Positions 45,842 through 54,285 of a DNA stretch of 64,000 nucleotides are shown here, one piece after another (the first letter of the stretch is position 1; every line of letters begins with the position of its first letter). Made by a program: the position numbers and the translations under genes. Where the stretch lies: NCBI GenBank assembly GCA_016792585.1, contig JAEULB010000122.1, positions 1-64,000 of the forward strand. Reading direction: 5' to 3'. The stretch comes from Rhodospirillaceae bacterium. Its GTDB lineage: Bacteria; Pseudomonadota; Alphaproteobacteria; SHVZ01. Below the pieces are notes generated by a model that had not been told where the DNA came from, made no database searches, and worked only from the letters and a program-made list of their open reading frames with translations.

Positions 45842-47679
45842 GCGGCCTTCGCCCCCGCGAGGTCGGTCCAGCGGATGCAGCGGACCAGGCGACCCTCGGC
45901 TGCCTCTTCCAGCGGCGGCGGCGCCGCGCTGCAGGCGGCGATGGCATGCGCGCAACGCGGTGCGAAGCGGCAGCCCGTCGGAAACGCGTGCGGCTGCGGC
46001 ACGACACCGGGAATGCCGACCGGGGCGGCATCGGACTCGTGCACGGCGCCGAGCAGCGCCCGCGTATAGGGATGGAGCGGCGTGCCGAACACCTGGGCGA
46101 CCGGCCCCTGCTCGACCACCTGCCCCGCATACATCACCGTCACCCGGTCGGCGATCTCGGCGACCACCGCGAGGCTGTGGGTGATGAAGATCAGCGCCGT
46201 GCCGGTCTCGCGCTTGAGCTCGGCGAGCAGGTCGAGTATCTGCGCCTGGACGGTCACGTCGAGCGCGGTGGTCGGCTCGTCGGCGATCAGCAGCCGCGGC
46301 CGGTTGGCCAGCGCCATCGCGATCATCACCCGCTGACGCATGCCGCCCGAAAGCTCGTGCGGATAGGCGTTGAGCCGGCGTTCGGGATCGGCGATTCCGA
46401 CACGACGGAAGAGATCGAGGGCGCGCGCCTTGGCATCGGCGACGCTGACCTCCTGGTGAGCGCGGATCGCCTCGGCCACCTGGTCGCCGGCGCGATGCAC
46501 CGGGTTCAGGCTGCTCATCGGATCCTGGAAGACCATCGCGACGGCGCCACCGCGAAGACGCCGCAGCTCCGGCTCGGAGAGGCGCAGTAGGTCGCGGTCA
46601 CCGAACCACGCGGCACCGGCCGCGGGTCGCGCGGCAGGCGGCAGCAGGCCCATCACCGCCGTCGCAGTCAGCGACTTGCCCGAGCCGCTCTCGCCGACTA
46701 GCGCCACGGTCTCGCCGGCGCGCACGCTCAGCGACACGTCCTCGACCGGCTTGATCGCGCCCAAGGGTGTTTCGATCTCGACCGTGAGGCCGCTGACATC
46801 GAGGACCGTCTCGGGCTTCGGCTCTGCCGGCGGCAGCAAGCCGGGCAACAGGCGGTCGACGAGCCGAAGCCGCGGGCGCCTCGCCGGCGTGCGCGGATCG
46901 ACCCAGTCACGGAGCGCATCGCAGAGCAGGTTCATCGCGAGGATGGTCAAGGTCAGCGCGGCGCAGGGCCAGAGCAGCATCAACGGCGCCTGCTCCATCG
47001 TCGCCCTGGCACCGCGGATCATCAGGCCCCAGGAGGGTGCCGGCGGCACCACGCCAAGGCCAAGGAACGAGAGCCCGCTCTCGACCACCACCGCCGCGGC
47101 AACCGCGAGCGAGAACTGCACCAACACGGGGCCTGCGATGTTCGGCAGCACAGTCCGCAGCAGGATGCGTCCCGTCGGCGCGCCGAGCGCCCGCACCGCC
47201 TCGACATAGTCGTTGCTGCGCGCCGACAGCACCTCGGCATAGGCGACACGCGCGAAGCCCGGCACGTAGAGGACGGAGAGAACCAGGATCAGCGTCGCCG
47301 CACCCGGCCCGAGCAAGGTCACGACCAGGAGCGCCAGCAGGATCGGCGGGAAGCAGAGGATCACGTCGACCAGACGGACCGTCAGCAACTCGCCAATCCC
47401 CCGGAACCAGCCGCCGACGAGACCGATCATCGTGCCGATCGCGCCCGCGATCAGCGCTGAGGCGAATGCGACGCCGAGGCTGGTGCGCGCGCCCCAGATG
47501 AGCCGCGAGAGCACGTCGCGGCCGAACTCGTCGCGCCCCAGCGGCGATCCGGGGATTGGGCCCGAGAGCCGCCGGGCGATGTCCTGGCGGATCGGGTTGG
47601 GCAGATCGAGCAGCGGCGCCAGGAGGGCGATCAGCAGGATCGCCGCGACGAAGCCGCCCGGGAGCCAGAGCCGCTTCAA
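45838..47679 (-). CDS. Fused DppC permease and DppD ATPase of a peptide-type ABC importer
   Basis: Single polypeptide of 613 residues. Residues 1-270 form a DppC-type permease with [19 protein letters not shown], the coupling loop [17 protein letters not shown] and [15 protein letters not shown]. Residues 290-613 form a DppD-type ATPase with Walker [11 protein letters not shown], signature LSGGMRQR, Walker [13 protein letters not shown] and C-terminal cysteines in [15 protein letters not shown]. Such permease-ATPase fusions are known in some peptide/nickel importers. Its start overlaps the DppB stop and its stop overlaps the DppF start, so all subunits would be made in step. The fusion is in one uninterrupted frame. 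Confidence 0.95.
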   Translation of the reverse strand: MKRLWLPGGFVAAILLIALLAPLLDLPNPIRQDIARRLSGPIPGSPLGRDEFGRDVLSRLIWGARTSLGVAFASALIAGAIGTMIGLVGGWFRGIGELLTVRLVDVILCFPPILLALLVVTLLGPGAATLILVLSVLYVPGFARVAYAEVLSARSNDYVEAVRALGAPTGRILLRTVLPNIAGPVLVQFSLAVAAAVVVESGLSFLGLGVVPPAPSWGLMIRGARATMEQAPLMLLWPCAALTLTILAMNLLCDALRDWVDPRTPARRPRLRLVDRLLPGLLPPAEPKPETVLDVSGLTVEIETPLGAIKPVEDVSLSVRAGETVALVGESGSGKSLTATAVMGLLPPAARPAAGAAWFGDRDLLRLSEPELRRLRGGAVAMVFQDPMSSLNPVHRAGDQVAEAIRAHQEVSVADAKARALDLFRRVGIADPERRLNAYPHELSGGMRQRVMIAMALANRPRLLIADEPTTALDVTVQAQILDLLAELKRETGTALIFITHSLAVVAEIADRVTVMYAGQVVEQGPVAQVFGTPLHPYTRALLGAVHESDAAPVGIPGVVPQPHAFPTGCRFAPRCAHAIAACSAAPPPLEEAAEGRLVRCIRWTDLAGAKAA

Positions 47680-48626
47680 GCCGCGCGTACCCTGGGGTCG
47701 AGTGCGGCATAGACCAGATCCATGATCAGGTTGATCAGCAGGAACAGCCCCGAGATCGTCAGCACGATGCCGACCACCATCGGGTAGTCGCGGGCCTCGA
47801 CCGCGCGCAGCAGCGGCGTCGACAAGCCCGGCCAGTTGAACACGTACTCGACCAGCACGGTGCCGCCGAGCAGCGTCCCCATGTGCAGCCCGAGCACGGT
47901 GACCACCGGCGTCAGCGAGTTGCGGATCACGTGACGGAGCAGCACGCGCGAGGGCGCCAGGCCCTTGGCGCGGGCGGTGCGGACGAAGTCCTTGGACAGC
48001 GCATCGAGCACCGAGGCGCGGGTCATGCGGAAGACGACCGCGGCAAGGCTCTTGGCGATCGCGATCGCCGGCAGGGTCAACAGGGTCAGGTGCTTCGCCG
48101 GATCCTGAGCGAAGGCGACGTAGCCGCCGGCGGGCATCAGCTTGAGCATCTGCGCCAAGACCAGCACGAGCAGCGTGCCGACGACGAAGACCGGGATCGC
48201 CAGCAGCAACGCGGCGGCACCCGAGACGATCCGGTCGAAGAGTCCGCCGCGATGGAGCGCCGCATAGGTTCCGGCCGGGATTCCGAGCACGACGGCGAGC
48301 AGCGTGCCGGCGAGGATGAGCTCGAGCGTCCTCGGCAGGCGGAGCGCGATTTCCTTCGTCACCGGGAACTCGTCGACGAGCGAGGTGCCGAGGTCGCCGC
48401 GCGCGACGCCGCCGAGAAAGCTCAGGTACTGGTCAAGGATCGGCCGCTCCAGGCCGAGCTTGATCCTGAGCTCCTTGACCGCCACCGGATCGGCCGCGAT
48501 CCCGCCGGTCGACAGCAGCAGCTCGGCCGGATCGCCCGGCACGATATGCAGCGTCATGAACACGACCAGCGAGACGGCCCAGGCCAGCACCAGGCAGGTG
48601 GCGATGCGCCTAAAGAACCAGCGCAT
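47676..48626 (-). CDS. Peptide-type ABC permease, DppB family (third system)
   Basis: Permease of 316 residues from the ATG at 48626, which overlaps the stop of the binding-protein gene (TGATG). The N-terminus MRWFFRRIATCLVLAWAVSL followed by IVPGDPAELLL is the DppB type. The coupling loop is FVRTARAKGLAPSRVL, and the C-terminus LVYAALDPRVR is the family ending. It is clearly more distant from the two plus-strand DppB copies than they are from each other, so this is a separate importer. The frame remains open upstream into the binding-protein gene but without protein-like content. Confidence 0.95.
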   Translation of the reverse strand: MRWFFRRIATCLVLAWAVSLVVFMTLHIVPGDPAELLLSTGGIAADPVAVKELRIKLGLERPILDQYLSFLGGVARGDLGTSLVDEFPVTKEIALRLPRTLELILAGTLLAVVLGIPAGTYAALHRGGLFDRIVSGAAALLLAIPVFVVGTLLVLVLAQMLKLMPAGGYVAFAQDPAKHLTLLTLPAIAIAKSLAAVVFRMTRASVLDALSKDFVRTARAKGLAPSRVLLRHVIRNSLTPVVTVLGLHMGTLLGGTVLVEYVFNWPGLSTPLLRAVEARDYPMVVGIVLTISGLFLLINLIMDLVYAALDPRVRAA

Positions 48627-50146
48627 CAGCCGAACGACACCTCGTCGAGCAGCGCGCCCGAGGCGGTGGTCAAGGCGCCGGGCAGGGTCTTGAAGCCCTG
48701 CACGCGCTTGTCCATGCCGTAGCCCTGGCTGCGCCAGGCGAGCCCGATGATCGGCACCTCTTCGAGCGCCGCCCGCTGCATCTCCTTGTAGATCTCGACG
48801 CGCTTGGCGTGGTCGAACTCGGCCCGGCCCTTGGCGAAGGCCGCGGACGTGCGCGGCGCCTTCAGGCCGAAGGAGCGGCTGTAGGTGGGCGACAGCGAGG
48901 TATCCATGACGACCGAAAGGCCGTCCGGATCGTTGTTGTCGCCGGAGACGCCGTGGATCGAGATCTCGTACTGGCCGCGCGATCCCATCGCGACGCGGGT
49001 CGACCAGTCGGGGAGCTGCAGCTCGCACTGGATGCCGACCTGCGCCAGGTGCTGCTGCACGACCTCGGCGGTGTCCTTGTGCATGCCGAACTGCGCGGTC
49101 GCCAGCATCTTGCAGGAGAAGCCCTTGGCGAGGTTCGCCTGGGACAGAAGCGCCTTGGCGCGTTCCGGATCGTAGTTCCAGCCCTTCGCCAGTTCCTTGT
49201 CGTACCAGGGCGTGCCCTCGACGATCGGCACGCCCTCGAGTGCGCGTCCACGACCGAAGAAGGCGGCCTTGACGATATCCTCGCGGCGGACGGCGTGTGC
49301 CACCGCGCGGCGCACGCGCGGATCGGCGAACGGCCCCTGCGTCGCGTTGAACAGCACGTCCATGAACGGGCCGTCCTCGGCATCGAGCTTGAGGCGCGGG
49401 TCCTTCTCGGTCGTCTCCATCGACTGCCAGGGGACGTACTCGATCATGTCCATGTCGCCGGACTGCAGCGCCGCGAAGCGCAGGTTCTCGTCGGCATAGA
49501 CGACGAACTTGATGCCCTTCAGCTTCGGCATGCCCGACTTGTGGTGCTTATCGAAGGCGACGAGATCGAGCGAGGTGCCGCGCTCCTGGCCGGCGAGCTT
49601 GAACGGCCCGGCGCCGATCGGGTTGGCGGCATCCGACTTCCTGGAGATCACGCCCATGTTGTAGTTGCCGAACCAGTGCGGCAGCGTCGCCACCGGCTCC
49701 TTGGTGTGCAGCCGCACCGTGTGCGGGTCGGGCGTGTCGATCTTGCTGACCATCTGGAACTGGGCGCGCATGTAGGCGGTCGACTTCTCGCCGGCGATCT
49801 GCTCGATCATCCACTTGATGTCTTCGGAGGTGACCGGGTCGCCGTTGTGGAAGAAGGCATTGCGCTTGAGCTTAAACACCCAGGCGCCGTCGGCCGGATC
49901 GCGCGCGAAGGACTCGGCAATCTCGCCGGCAAGCTCGCCCTTCTTGTCGTATCCCACCAGTCGGCCGTAGGTGAGCATCTTGACCGTGCCGGCGGAGGCA
50001 CCGGTCGAGACCCAGGGCTGCAGGTTCGGCGGCCAGGCCGAGAGCCCGCAGCGGAGGATGTTCGCCTGCGGCTGGGCGTGAAGCGGCGACGGCAGCAGCG
50101 AGAGCGCGGCGCCGGCCTTGATCAGCGTGCGACGGGAGAATTGCAT
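48626..50146 (-). CDS. Peptide-type ABC substrate-binding protein with Tat signal
   Basis: Family-5 periplasmic binding protein of 506 residues. The N-terminus MQFSRRTLIKAGAALSLLP has a twin-arginine motif (S-R-R-T-L-I), so it is probably exported folded by Tat and cleaved near LHA-QP. Family blocks are TYGRLVGYD, FKLKRNAFFHNGDPVTSEDI and GAGPFKL. It leads a six-gene minus-strand operon with DppB, a DppC-D fusion, DppF, a creatininase-family protein and an M81 peptidase. GGAGGCGAT precedes the ATG. This context suggests a ligand that is hydrolysed by amidases after uptake. The ligand itself is unknown. Confidence 0.93.
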   Translation of the reverse strand: MQFSRRTLIKAGAALSLLPSPLHAQPQANILRCGLSAWPPNLQPWVSTGASAGTVKMLTYGRLVGYDKKGELAGEIAESFARDPADGAWVFKLKRNAFFHNGDPVTSEDIKWMIEQIAGEKSTAYMRAQFQMVSKIDTPDPHTVRLHTKEPVATLPHWFGNYNMGVISRKSDAANPIGAGPFKLAGQERGTSLDLVAFDKHHKSGMPKLKGIKFVVYADENLRFAALQSGDMDMIEYVPWQSMETTEKDPRLKLDAEDGPFMDVLFNATQGPFADPRVRRAVAHAVRREDIVKAAFFGRGRALEGVPIVEGTPWYDKELAKGWNYDPERAKALLSQANLAKGFSCKMLATAQFGMHKDTAEVVQQHLAQVGIQCELQLPDWSTRVAMGSRGQYEISIHGVSGDNNDPDGLSVVMDTSLSPTYSRSFGLKAPRTSAAFAKGRAEFDHAKRVEIYKEMQRAALEEVPIIGLAWRSQGYGMDKRVQGFKTLPGALTTASGALLDEVSFG

Positions 50147-50276
50147 TGGATCGCCTCCTGGCTCGGATGACCGCTTCTTCGCGGCTTTTCTCTAGGCCAA
50201 GAGTGACCCGCCCGACCTGGGCTGGCAAGGCCGGCTTGCGTTTCGGCCGCCCATACCCAATATCCCTCGGCATCCC

Positions 50277-51392
50277 ATGAAAACATTCGGCAAGAAGCCC
50301 GAGGGGCTCCGTCTCGAACGGATAAAATCATCGTCCCGCTGGACGGGCGAGCGCTTCCGCAATCTGCACCCGATCCTGCCGGGCCTCCGCGACCTCACCG
50401 CGTCGCCGCCGACCTTGGGCGACTTTCTCCGCAACGGCGACCGCCGCCTGCCAAGCGGCCCCCTCCCGTCGGTGAGTCCGCTCGATTCCTGGGCACGTGC
50501 GACCGACAGCGGGCTCCGCGTCACCTGGCTCGGGCATTCGACGCTGCTCGTCGAGATCGACGGCTATCGCGTGCTGACCGATCCGGTCTGGGGCAAACGC
50601 GCCTCGCCGTTCAGCCTCGTCGGGCCGAAGCGGTTCCAGCCGGTGCCGGTACCGCTGAAGGCGCTGCCGCCGATCGACCTCGTGATCGTCTCGCACGACC
50701 ACTACGACCATCTCGACTATCCGACGATCCGCGACCTCGCGAAGACCGGCGTCCCGTTCGCGACCTCGCTCGGCGTCGGTGCGCATCTGGAGGCCTTCGG
50801 CGTCGCCGCCGACCGCATCACCGAACTCGACTGGTGGGAAGCGCACCGGCTTCGCGGCCTCGAGGTGACGGCGGCGCCCTCGCAGCATTTCTCCGGCCGC
50901 GGCCTCAAGGACCGCAACACGACGCTGTGGTCGTCCTTCGTGCTGCGGACGGACCGGCACACGGTCTTTTTCAGCGGCGACACCGGGCTCACCACCGAGT
51001 ACGAGCGGATCCGCGACCGGCTAGGTCCCTTCGACCTGGTGATGCTCGAGGTCGGCGGCCTCCATCCGTCATGGGGCGACATGCATCTGGGGCCCGAGAA
51101 CGCGCTCGATGCCGCGAGCATGCTCGGCGGCGGCGCTTTCCTCCCTGTTCATTGGGGCACCTTCAGCCTGGCGATGCATGCCTGGGACCAGCCGGCGGAG
51201 GTGCTGTTCGAACAGGCGCCGAAGACCGGCGTGCGGCTCCTGATGCCGCGCCTCGGGCAGCCGGTCGAGCCGGATCAGGCGAACGGTGTCGATCCCTGGT
51301 GGCGGGCGGTAGATACGGTCGTACCGAAACCCCAGCACGGCACCACCGGCGCGATCATCGCATCGAGGGCGATGGCGGAGCCGATCGACTAG
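50277..51392 (+). CDS. MBL-fold metal-dependent hydrolase (UlaG/NAPE-PLD-like)
   Basis: Metallo-beta-lactamase-fold protein of 371 residues. The metal site is visible as SHDHYDHLD (HxHxDH) with another His in HWGTFSLAMH. The N-terminal strand TWLGHSTLLVEIDGYRVLTDPVWG and a later FSGDTGLT fit the L-ascorbate-6-phosphate lactonase/NAPE-phospholipase D branch. About 75 residues precede the fold, as in NAPE-PLD-like bacterial proteins. No signal peptide is seen. It is divergent from the importer operon, and an SDR gene follows after 17 bases. Possible substrates are phosphodiesters, lactones or N-acyl lipids; the sequence does not decide. Confidence 0.9.
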   Translation: MKTFGKKPEGLRLERIKSSSRWTGERFRNLHPILPGLRDLTASPPTLGDFLRNGDRRLPSGPLPSVSPLDSWARATDSGLRVTWLGHSTLLVEIDGYRVLTDPVWGKRASPFSLVGPKRFQPVPVPLKALPPIDLVIVSHDHYDHLDYPTIRDLAKTGVPFATSLGVGAHLEAFGVAADRITELDWWEAHRLRGLEVTAAPSQHFSGRGLKDRNTTLWSSFVLRTDRHTVFFSGDTGLTTEYERIRDRLGPFDLVMLEVGGLHPSWGDMHLGPENALDAASMLGGGAFLPVHWGTFSLAMHAWDQPAEVLFEQAPKTGVRLLMPRLGQPVEPDQANGVDPWWRAVDTVVPKPQHGTTGAIIASRAMAEPID

Positions 51393-51409
51393 CACGAAAG
51401 AGAGATTCA

Positions 51410-52165
51410 ATGCGCTTCGAGGATCGGACCGCGGTCGTGACCGGCGGCGGCAGCGGCATCGGCAGGGCGATCGCCGAGGGGCTCGCCGCCGAGGGCGCGC
51501 GTGTCGCGATCGTCGACATCGATGCCGGCCGCGCCGAAACGGCCGCGCGCGAGCTCAGCGCCGTCGCGATCCAGGCCGATGTCAGCCGGCCGGAAGACGC
51601 TGTCCGCCTCGCCGCCGAGGCCGCACGTCAGCTCGGCAAGATCGACATCCTGATTCACAGCGCCGGCGTCGGCGCCGAGCGCAGCTTCCTCGACACGACG
51701 CCGGACGAGTGGCGGCGGATCATCGACATCGACCTGTCCGGCACCTTCTACACCTGCCAGGCGGTGGCCAAGGTGATGGCCGGGCAGCGTTACGGCCGCA
51801 TCGTGACGCTCGCCTCGACTGCCGGCATCCGCGGCGGCACCGGCCGCACCGCCTATGGCGCGGCCAAGGGCGGCGTCATCACGCTCACCAAGGTCATGGC
51901 GGTCGAGCTGGCGCCGTTGGGGATCACCGCCAACACGCTGGCGCCCGGCGCCATCGAGACCGAGCTGGTCAAGAAGATGCACTCAGCCGAAACGAGGGTC
52001 GTCTACCGGCGCGGGATCCCGCTCGACCGCTATGGCGTGCCCGAGGAGGTGGCGGCGGCCGCACTGTTCCTCGCCAGCGACGAAGCGCGCTATGTCACCG
52101 GCGCCGTGCTAGCGGTCGACGGCGGCTTCCTCGCCGCAGGCGTGATGCACGCCAAGCCCGGATGA
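51410..52165 (+). CDS. Short-chain dehydrogenase/reductase (FabG-like)
   Basis: Classical SDR of 251 residues. The cofactor site is VVTGGGSGIGRA, with Asp in IVDIDAG suggesting NAD. The catalytic set is the Ser in LASTAG and YGAAKGG (YxxxK). The C-terminal pattern is GAVLAVDGGFLAAG. The ATG at 51410 has AAAGAGAGAT before it. It follows an MBL-fold hydrolase and probably shares its promoter; the tRNA-Phe gene converges on it. FabG-like sequence alone does not imply fatty-acid synthesis, and many such SDRs act on hydroxy-acids or sugars. Confidence 0.92.
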   Translation: MRFEDRTAVVTGGGSGIGRAIAEGLAAEGARVAIVDIDAGRAETAARELSAVAIQADVSRPEDAVRLAAEAARQLGKIDILIHSAGVGAERSFLDTTPDEWRRIIDIDLSGTFYTCQAVAKVMAGQRYGRIVTLASTAGIRGGTGRTAYGAAKGGVITLTKVMAVELAPLGITANTLAPGAIETELVKKMHSAETRVVYRRGIPLDRYGVPEEVAAAALFLASDEARYVTGAVLAVDGGFLAAGVMHAKPG

Positions 52166-52184
52166 CATTTCTGGGGGAGGTCGA

Positions 52185-52260
52185 TGGTGCCCAGGGACGG
52201 AATTGAACCGCCGACACTGCGATTTTCAGTCGCATGCTCTACCAACTGAGCTACCTGGGC
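52185..52260 (-). tRNA. tRNA-Phe (anticodon GAA)
   Basis: A 76-base cloverleaf reads on the minus strand. The acceptor stem is GCCCAGG/CCTGGGC, the D-arm GCTC-AGTTGGTA-GAGC, the anticodon stem TGCGA/TCGCA with loop CTGAAAA, and the T-arm GGCGG-TTCAATT-CCGTC. The 3' CCA is encoded. The loop places GAA as anticodon, which reads phenylalanine codons. No integrase or duplicated 3' end is seen nearby, so there is no sign that it is used as an attachment site. Confidence 0.97.
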
Positions 52261-52277
52261 GCCCGTCGAGCGCGAGG

Positions 52278-52307
52278 CTTATAGAACGATCGGGTCGGGG
52301 CTGTCCA
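52278..52307 (-). promoter_or_regulatory. Sigma-70-type promoter of tRNA-Phe
   Basis: On the minus strand TGGACA (-35, 52302-52307) and TATAAG (-10, 52278-52283) are separated by 18 bases. The predicted start of transcription is about ten bases before the tRNA 5' end. Both hexamers are close to consensus and the placement is right for a short tRNA leader. The promoter lies just past the stop of the nitrile-hydratase-like alpha gene, so the tRNA need not depend on that operon. Confidence 0.72.
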
Positions 52308-52318
52308 CCCTTTGCCGT

Positions 52319-52966
52319 TCAGGAAGCCCGTGCTTCGGCGACCCCGATCATGGTGTCGCGGGTGACGATGGCGGCCAGCTTCTCCTCGCTCCAGCCCTCG
52401 GTCCCCTTCGGCCGCTTCGGCAGCACCAGGTAGCGCATGTCGGCGGTCGAGTCGTGGACGCGGACCGTGGTGTCGTCCGGAACCTCGAGCCCAAACTCGG
52501 CCATCACCTGGCGCGGCTCGCGGACGGCGCGGCTGCGGTAGGCGCGGCTCTTGTACCAGTCCGGCGGCAATCCTAGGACCGCGCGCGGATAGCAGGAGCA
52601 GAGCGTGCAGACGACGAGATTGTGGACCTTGTCGGTGTTCTCGACCACGACCAGCTTGTAGAGCCCGACCTCGACGCCGACCTGGTTCAGCGCCTTGCTC
52701 GGGTCGCTCATCAGCAGCTGCTTGTAGGCAGGATCGTTCCAGGCACGGGCGACGACCTTGGCGCCGCCGGCCGGCGAGCGCGCGTCCATCGCCTCGACGG
52801 TGCGCCGGACCTCGTCGGCCGAGAGAATGCCCTTCTCGATCATCAGCTCGCGGATCGCGATCTCGAGCTTCTGGTGGTAGGTCAGCGGCCCGTCGATGTC
52901 CGGCTGGGTCGGATGCGCGTGGTCGTGGTGATCGTGGTCATGATCGTGATGGTGATGCGTGCTCAT
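52319..52966 (-). CDS. Nitrile hydratase alpha / thiocyanate hydrolase gamma-like subunit (cobalt type)
   Basis: Metal-bearing subunit of 215 residues. The metal claw is V-C-T-L-C-S-C (Cys120, Cys123, Cys125); threonine at the second place marks the non-corrin cobalt type rather than the iron type (serine). The downstream CYPRAVLGLPPDWYKS and the C-terminal WSEEKLAAIVTRDTMIGV are standard for the family. The true start is the ATG at 52966. The first 19 residues hold ten histidines, which could bind or store metal. Enzymes of this family convert nitriles to amides, or thiocyanate to carbonyl sulfide and ammonia. The split beta chain just upstream resembles the thiocyanate-hydrolase gene layout. 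Confidence 0.92.
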   Translation of the reverse strand: MSTHHHHDHDHDHHDHAHPTQPDIDGPLTYHQKLEIAIRELMIEKGILSADEVRRTVEAMDARSPAGGAKVVARAWNDPAYKQLLMSDPSKALNQVGVEVGLYKLVVVENTDKVHNLVVCTLCSCYPRAVLGLPPDWYKSRAYRSRAVREPRQVMAEFGLEVPDDTTVRVHDSTADMRYLVLPKRPKGTEGWSEEKLAAIVTRDTMIGVAEARAS

Positions 52967-52973
52967 GATGCCC

Positions 52974-53261
52974 TCACGCCCTCTCGAGCCAGTGCTCGTA
53001 GATCTCGACGTCGATCGTGTCGCCGGCCGGGCCGGCATAGTCTGGCCAAACCTTCTTCTGGGCGAAGCGCACGCGGTAGAGCGCCCGCTTCGGCAGACCG
53101 TGGCGGTTGAAGGCCAGCTCTTCCGGATTGGCGAAGAAGCCGCAGATGCGCTCGACCTCGCCCTCGTGGCCGCGGATGTACCAGGGCGTGCGCAGGTGAC
53201 CCGGCACGTCGGCCTTCATGACCTTCACCCGGTCGCCAGGCTGGAAGCGTGCCGGCGTCAC
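52974..53261 (-). CDS. Nitrile hydratase beta C-terminal domain protein (thiocyanate hydrolase alpha-like)
   Basis: Protein of 95 residues corresponding to the SH3-like C-terminal half of the nitrile hydratase beta subunit: FQPGDRVKVMKADVPGHLRTP, then YRVRFAQKKVWP and the ending DTIDVEIYEHWLERA. It starts at a GTG that overlaps the stop of the gene for the N-terminal half (GTGA). In thiocyanate hydrolase these two halves are separate subunits encoded in the same order before the metal-bearing subunit. The domain packs against the metal subunit and helps shape the active site. The alpha-like gene follows after seven bases. Confidence 0.88.
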   Translation of the reverse strand: MTPARFQPGDRVKVMKADVPGHLRTPWYIRGHEGEVERICGFFANPEELAFNRHGLPKRALYRVRFAQKKVWPDYAGPAGDTIDVEIYEHWLERA

Positions 53262-53575
53262 AGGAGGCCGGCCTTCTCGCGCCGCTCGACGTCGGCGATC
53301 TTCTTCGCGAGCTCGTCGGACGAGATCACGCCGCGCTGTAGCAGCGTCGAGGTGATCGATGTGATCCAGCGTTCGTAATAGGTCATCTTGTCGTAGGCAT
53401 CGGGGCCGATCGCCTCGATGTTCTTCCTGAGCTCGTCGACCCTCATCAGGCTGCGCTCCCGGTCGGAGAGCAGCACCATCAGCGCGTCGACCCGCTTCTC
53501 CCACGGCGCATAGTCGTGCTCGGTCGGCTCGACCTTGCCCGCCGTCTCTCCGCCCATGTCGTGATGCGACCGCAT
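53258..53575 (-). CDS. Nitrile hydratase beta N-terminal domain protein (thiocyanate hydrolase beta-like)
   Basis: Protein of 105 residues matching the N-terminal helical half of nitrile hydratase beta: HHDMGG at the start, APWEKRVDALMVLL, then ELRKNIEAIGPDAYDKMTYYERW and LLQRGVISSDEL. It stops at TGA overlapping the GTG of the C-terminal-half gene. A single-base frameshift in one ordinary beta gene would look similar, but the clean four-base overlap and the complete domain ends favour a real two-gene arrangement. Small nitrile hydratase accessory proteins are also related to this region, so an activator role is an alternative. It starts four bases after the GST stop. Confidence 0.85.
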   Translation of the reverse strand: MRSHHDMGGETAGKVEPTEHDYAPWEKRVDALMVLLSDRERSLMRVDELRKNIEAIGPDAYDKMTYYERWITSITSTLLQRGVISSDELAKKIADVERREKAGLL

Positions 53576-53579
53576 CGCC

Positions 53580-54272
53580 TCACCTCTTCGCGTATTGAGC
53601 CTTGCCGAACAGGTTCTCGCGCGACTTCTCGTCGATCGGGCCTTGGCGCTGGCGGTCGGCGAGGACGGCTACGCCCTTCTTGACCGCCGGGCGCTCGGCA
53701 ATCGCTTCGAACCAGCGCTTGAAGTTGGGGATCTCGTCCATCTTCTGGCCGTGACGCTCCCAGCCTCTGGACCACGGGAACACCGCCATGTCGGCGACGC
53801 CGTAGTCACCCGCCAGATACTCGGACTCGCTTAAGCGCTTGTCGAGGACGCGATAGAGACGGCTCGCCTCGTTCGAATAGCGGTCGATCGCGTAAGGCAG
53901 CGGCACGGGCGCGTAGTTCTTGAAGTGGCCGAGCTGGCCCAGCATCGGGCCGAAGCCGGCCATCTGCCACATGACCCACTGGACCGCGGTCCAGTAGCCG
54001 GGCTTGTCCTTTGGGATGAACCTGCCGGTCTTTTCGGCGAGGTAGAGCAGGATCGCGCCGGATTCGAACAGCGAGATCGGCTTGCCGCCGGGACCGTCGG
54101 TATCGACGAGCGCCGGCATCTTGTTGTTGGGGCTGATCTTGAGGAAGTCCGGCTTGAACTGGTCGCCGGCGCCGATGTTGATGGCATGCACGTTGTAGGG
54201 CATGCCGAGCTCTTCCAGCATGATCGAGACCTTGAATCCGTTCGGCGTCGGCCAGGTATAGAGCTCGATCAT
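53580..54272 (-). CDS. Glutathione S-transferase, YfcG/Ure2-like
   Basis: Cytoplasmic GST of 230 residues. The N-terminal thioredoxin fold starts IELYTWPTPNGFKVSIMLEEL; the Thr and Asn of TPNG take the place of the catalytic Ser/Cys in the YfcG/YghU group. Glutathione-binding pieces are NNKMPALVD and LFESGAILLYLAE. A helical C-terminal domain follows. YfcG-type enzymes act mainly as disulfide-bond oxidoreductases or peroxidases. It lies between gshA (13 bases) and the nitrile-hydratase-like genes (4 bases) on one strand, so glutathione synthesis, this GST and the hydratase appear to be one transcription unit. Confidence 0.92.
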   Translation of the reverse strand: MIELYTWPTPNGFKVSIMLEELGMPYNVHAINIGAGDQFKPDFLKISPNNKMPALVDTDGPGGKPISLFESGAILLYLAEKTGRFIPKDKPGYWTAVQWVMWQMAGFGPMLGQLGHFKNYAPVPLPYAIDRYSNEASRLYRVLDKRLSESEYLAGDYGVADMAVFPWSRGWERHGQKMDEIPNFKRWFEAIAERPAVKKGVAVLADRQRQGPIDEKSRENLFGKAQYAKR

Positions 54273-54285
54273 CGGAAGTCTCTCC

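Noticed and set aside
45842-45955. N-terminal extension of the minus-strand DppF
   Set aside because: The extra 38 codons lie inside the fusion gene and read as Arg/Gly-rich non-protein; the ATG overlapping the upstream stop is the natural start.
52185-52260. tRNA-Phe as integration site for the nitrile-hydratase genes
   Set aside because: No integrase gene or att-like repeat flanks the cluster, and base composition matches the neighbourhood.
52203-52433. Plus-strand frame of 76 codons across the tRNA
   Set aside because: It runs through the tRNA-Phe gene and its promoter and is antisense to the alpha subunit gene.
53258-53261. Frameshift as explanation for the split nitrile-hydratase beta
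   Set aside because: Not excluded, but the four-base GTGA overlap, complete domain ends and matching thiocyanate-hydrolase gene order make a true split more likely; kept as an alternative in the finding.
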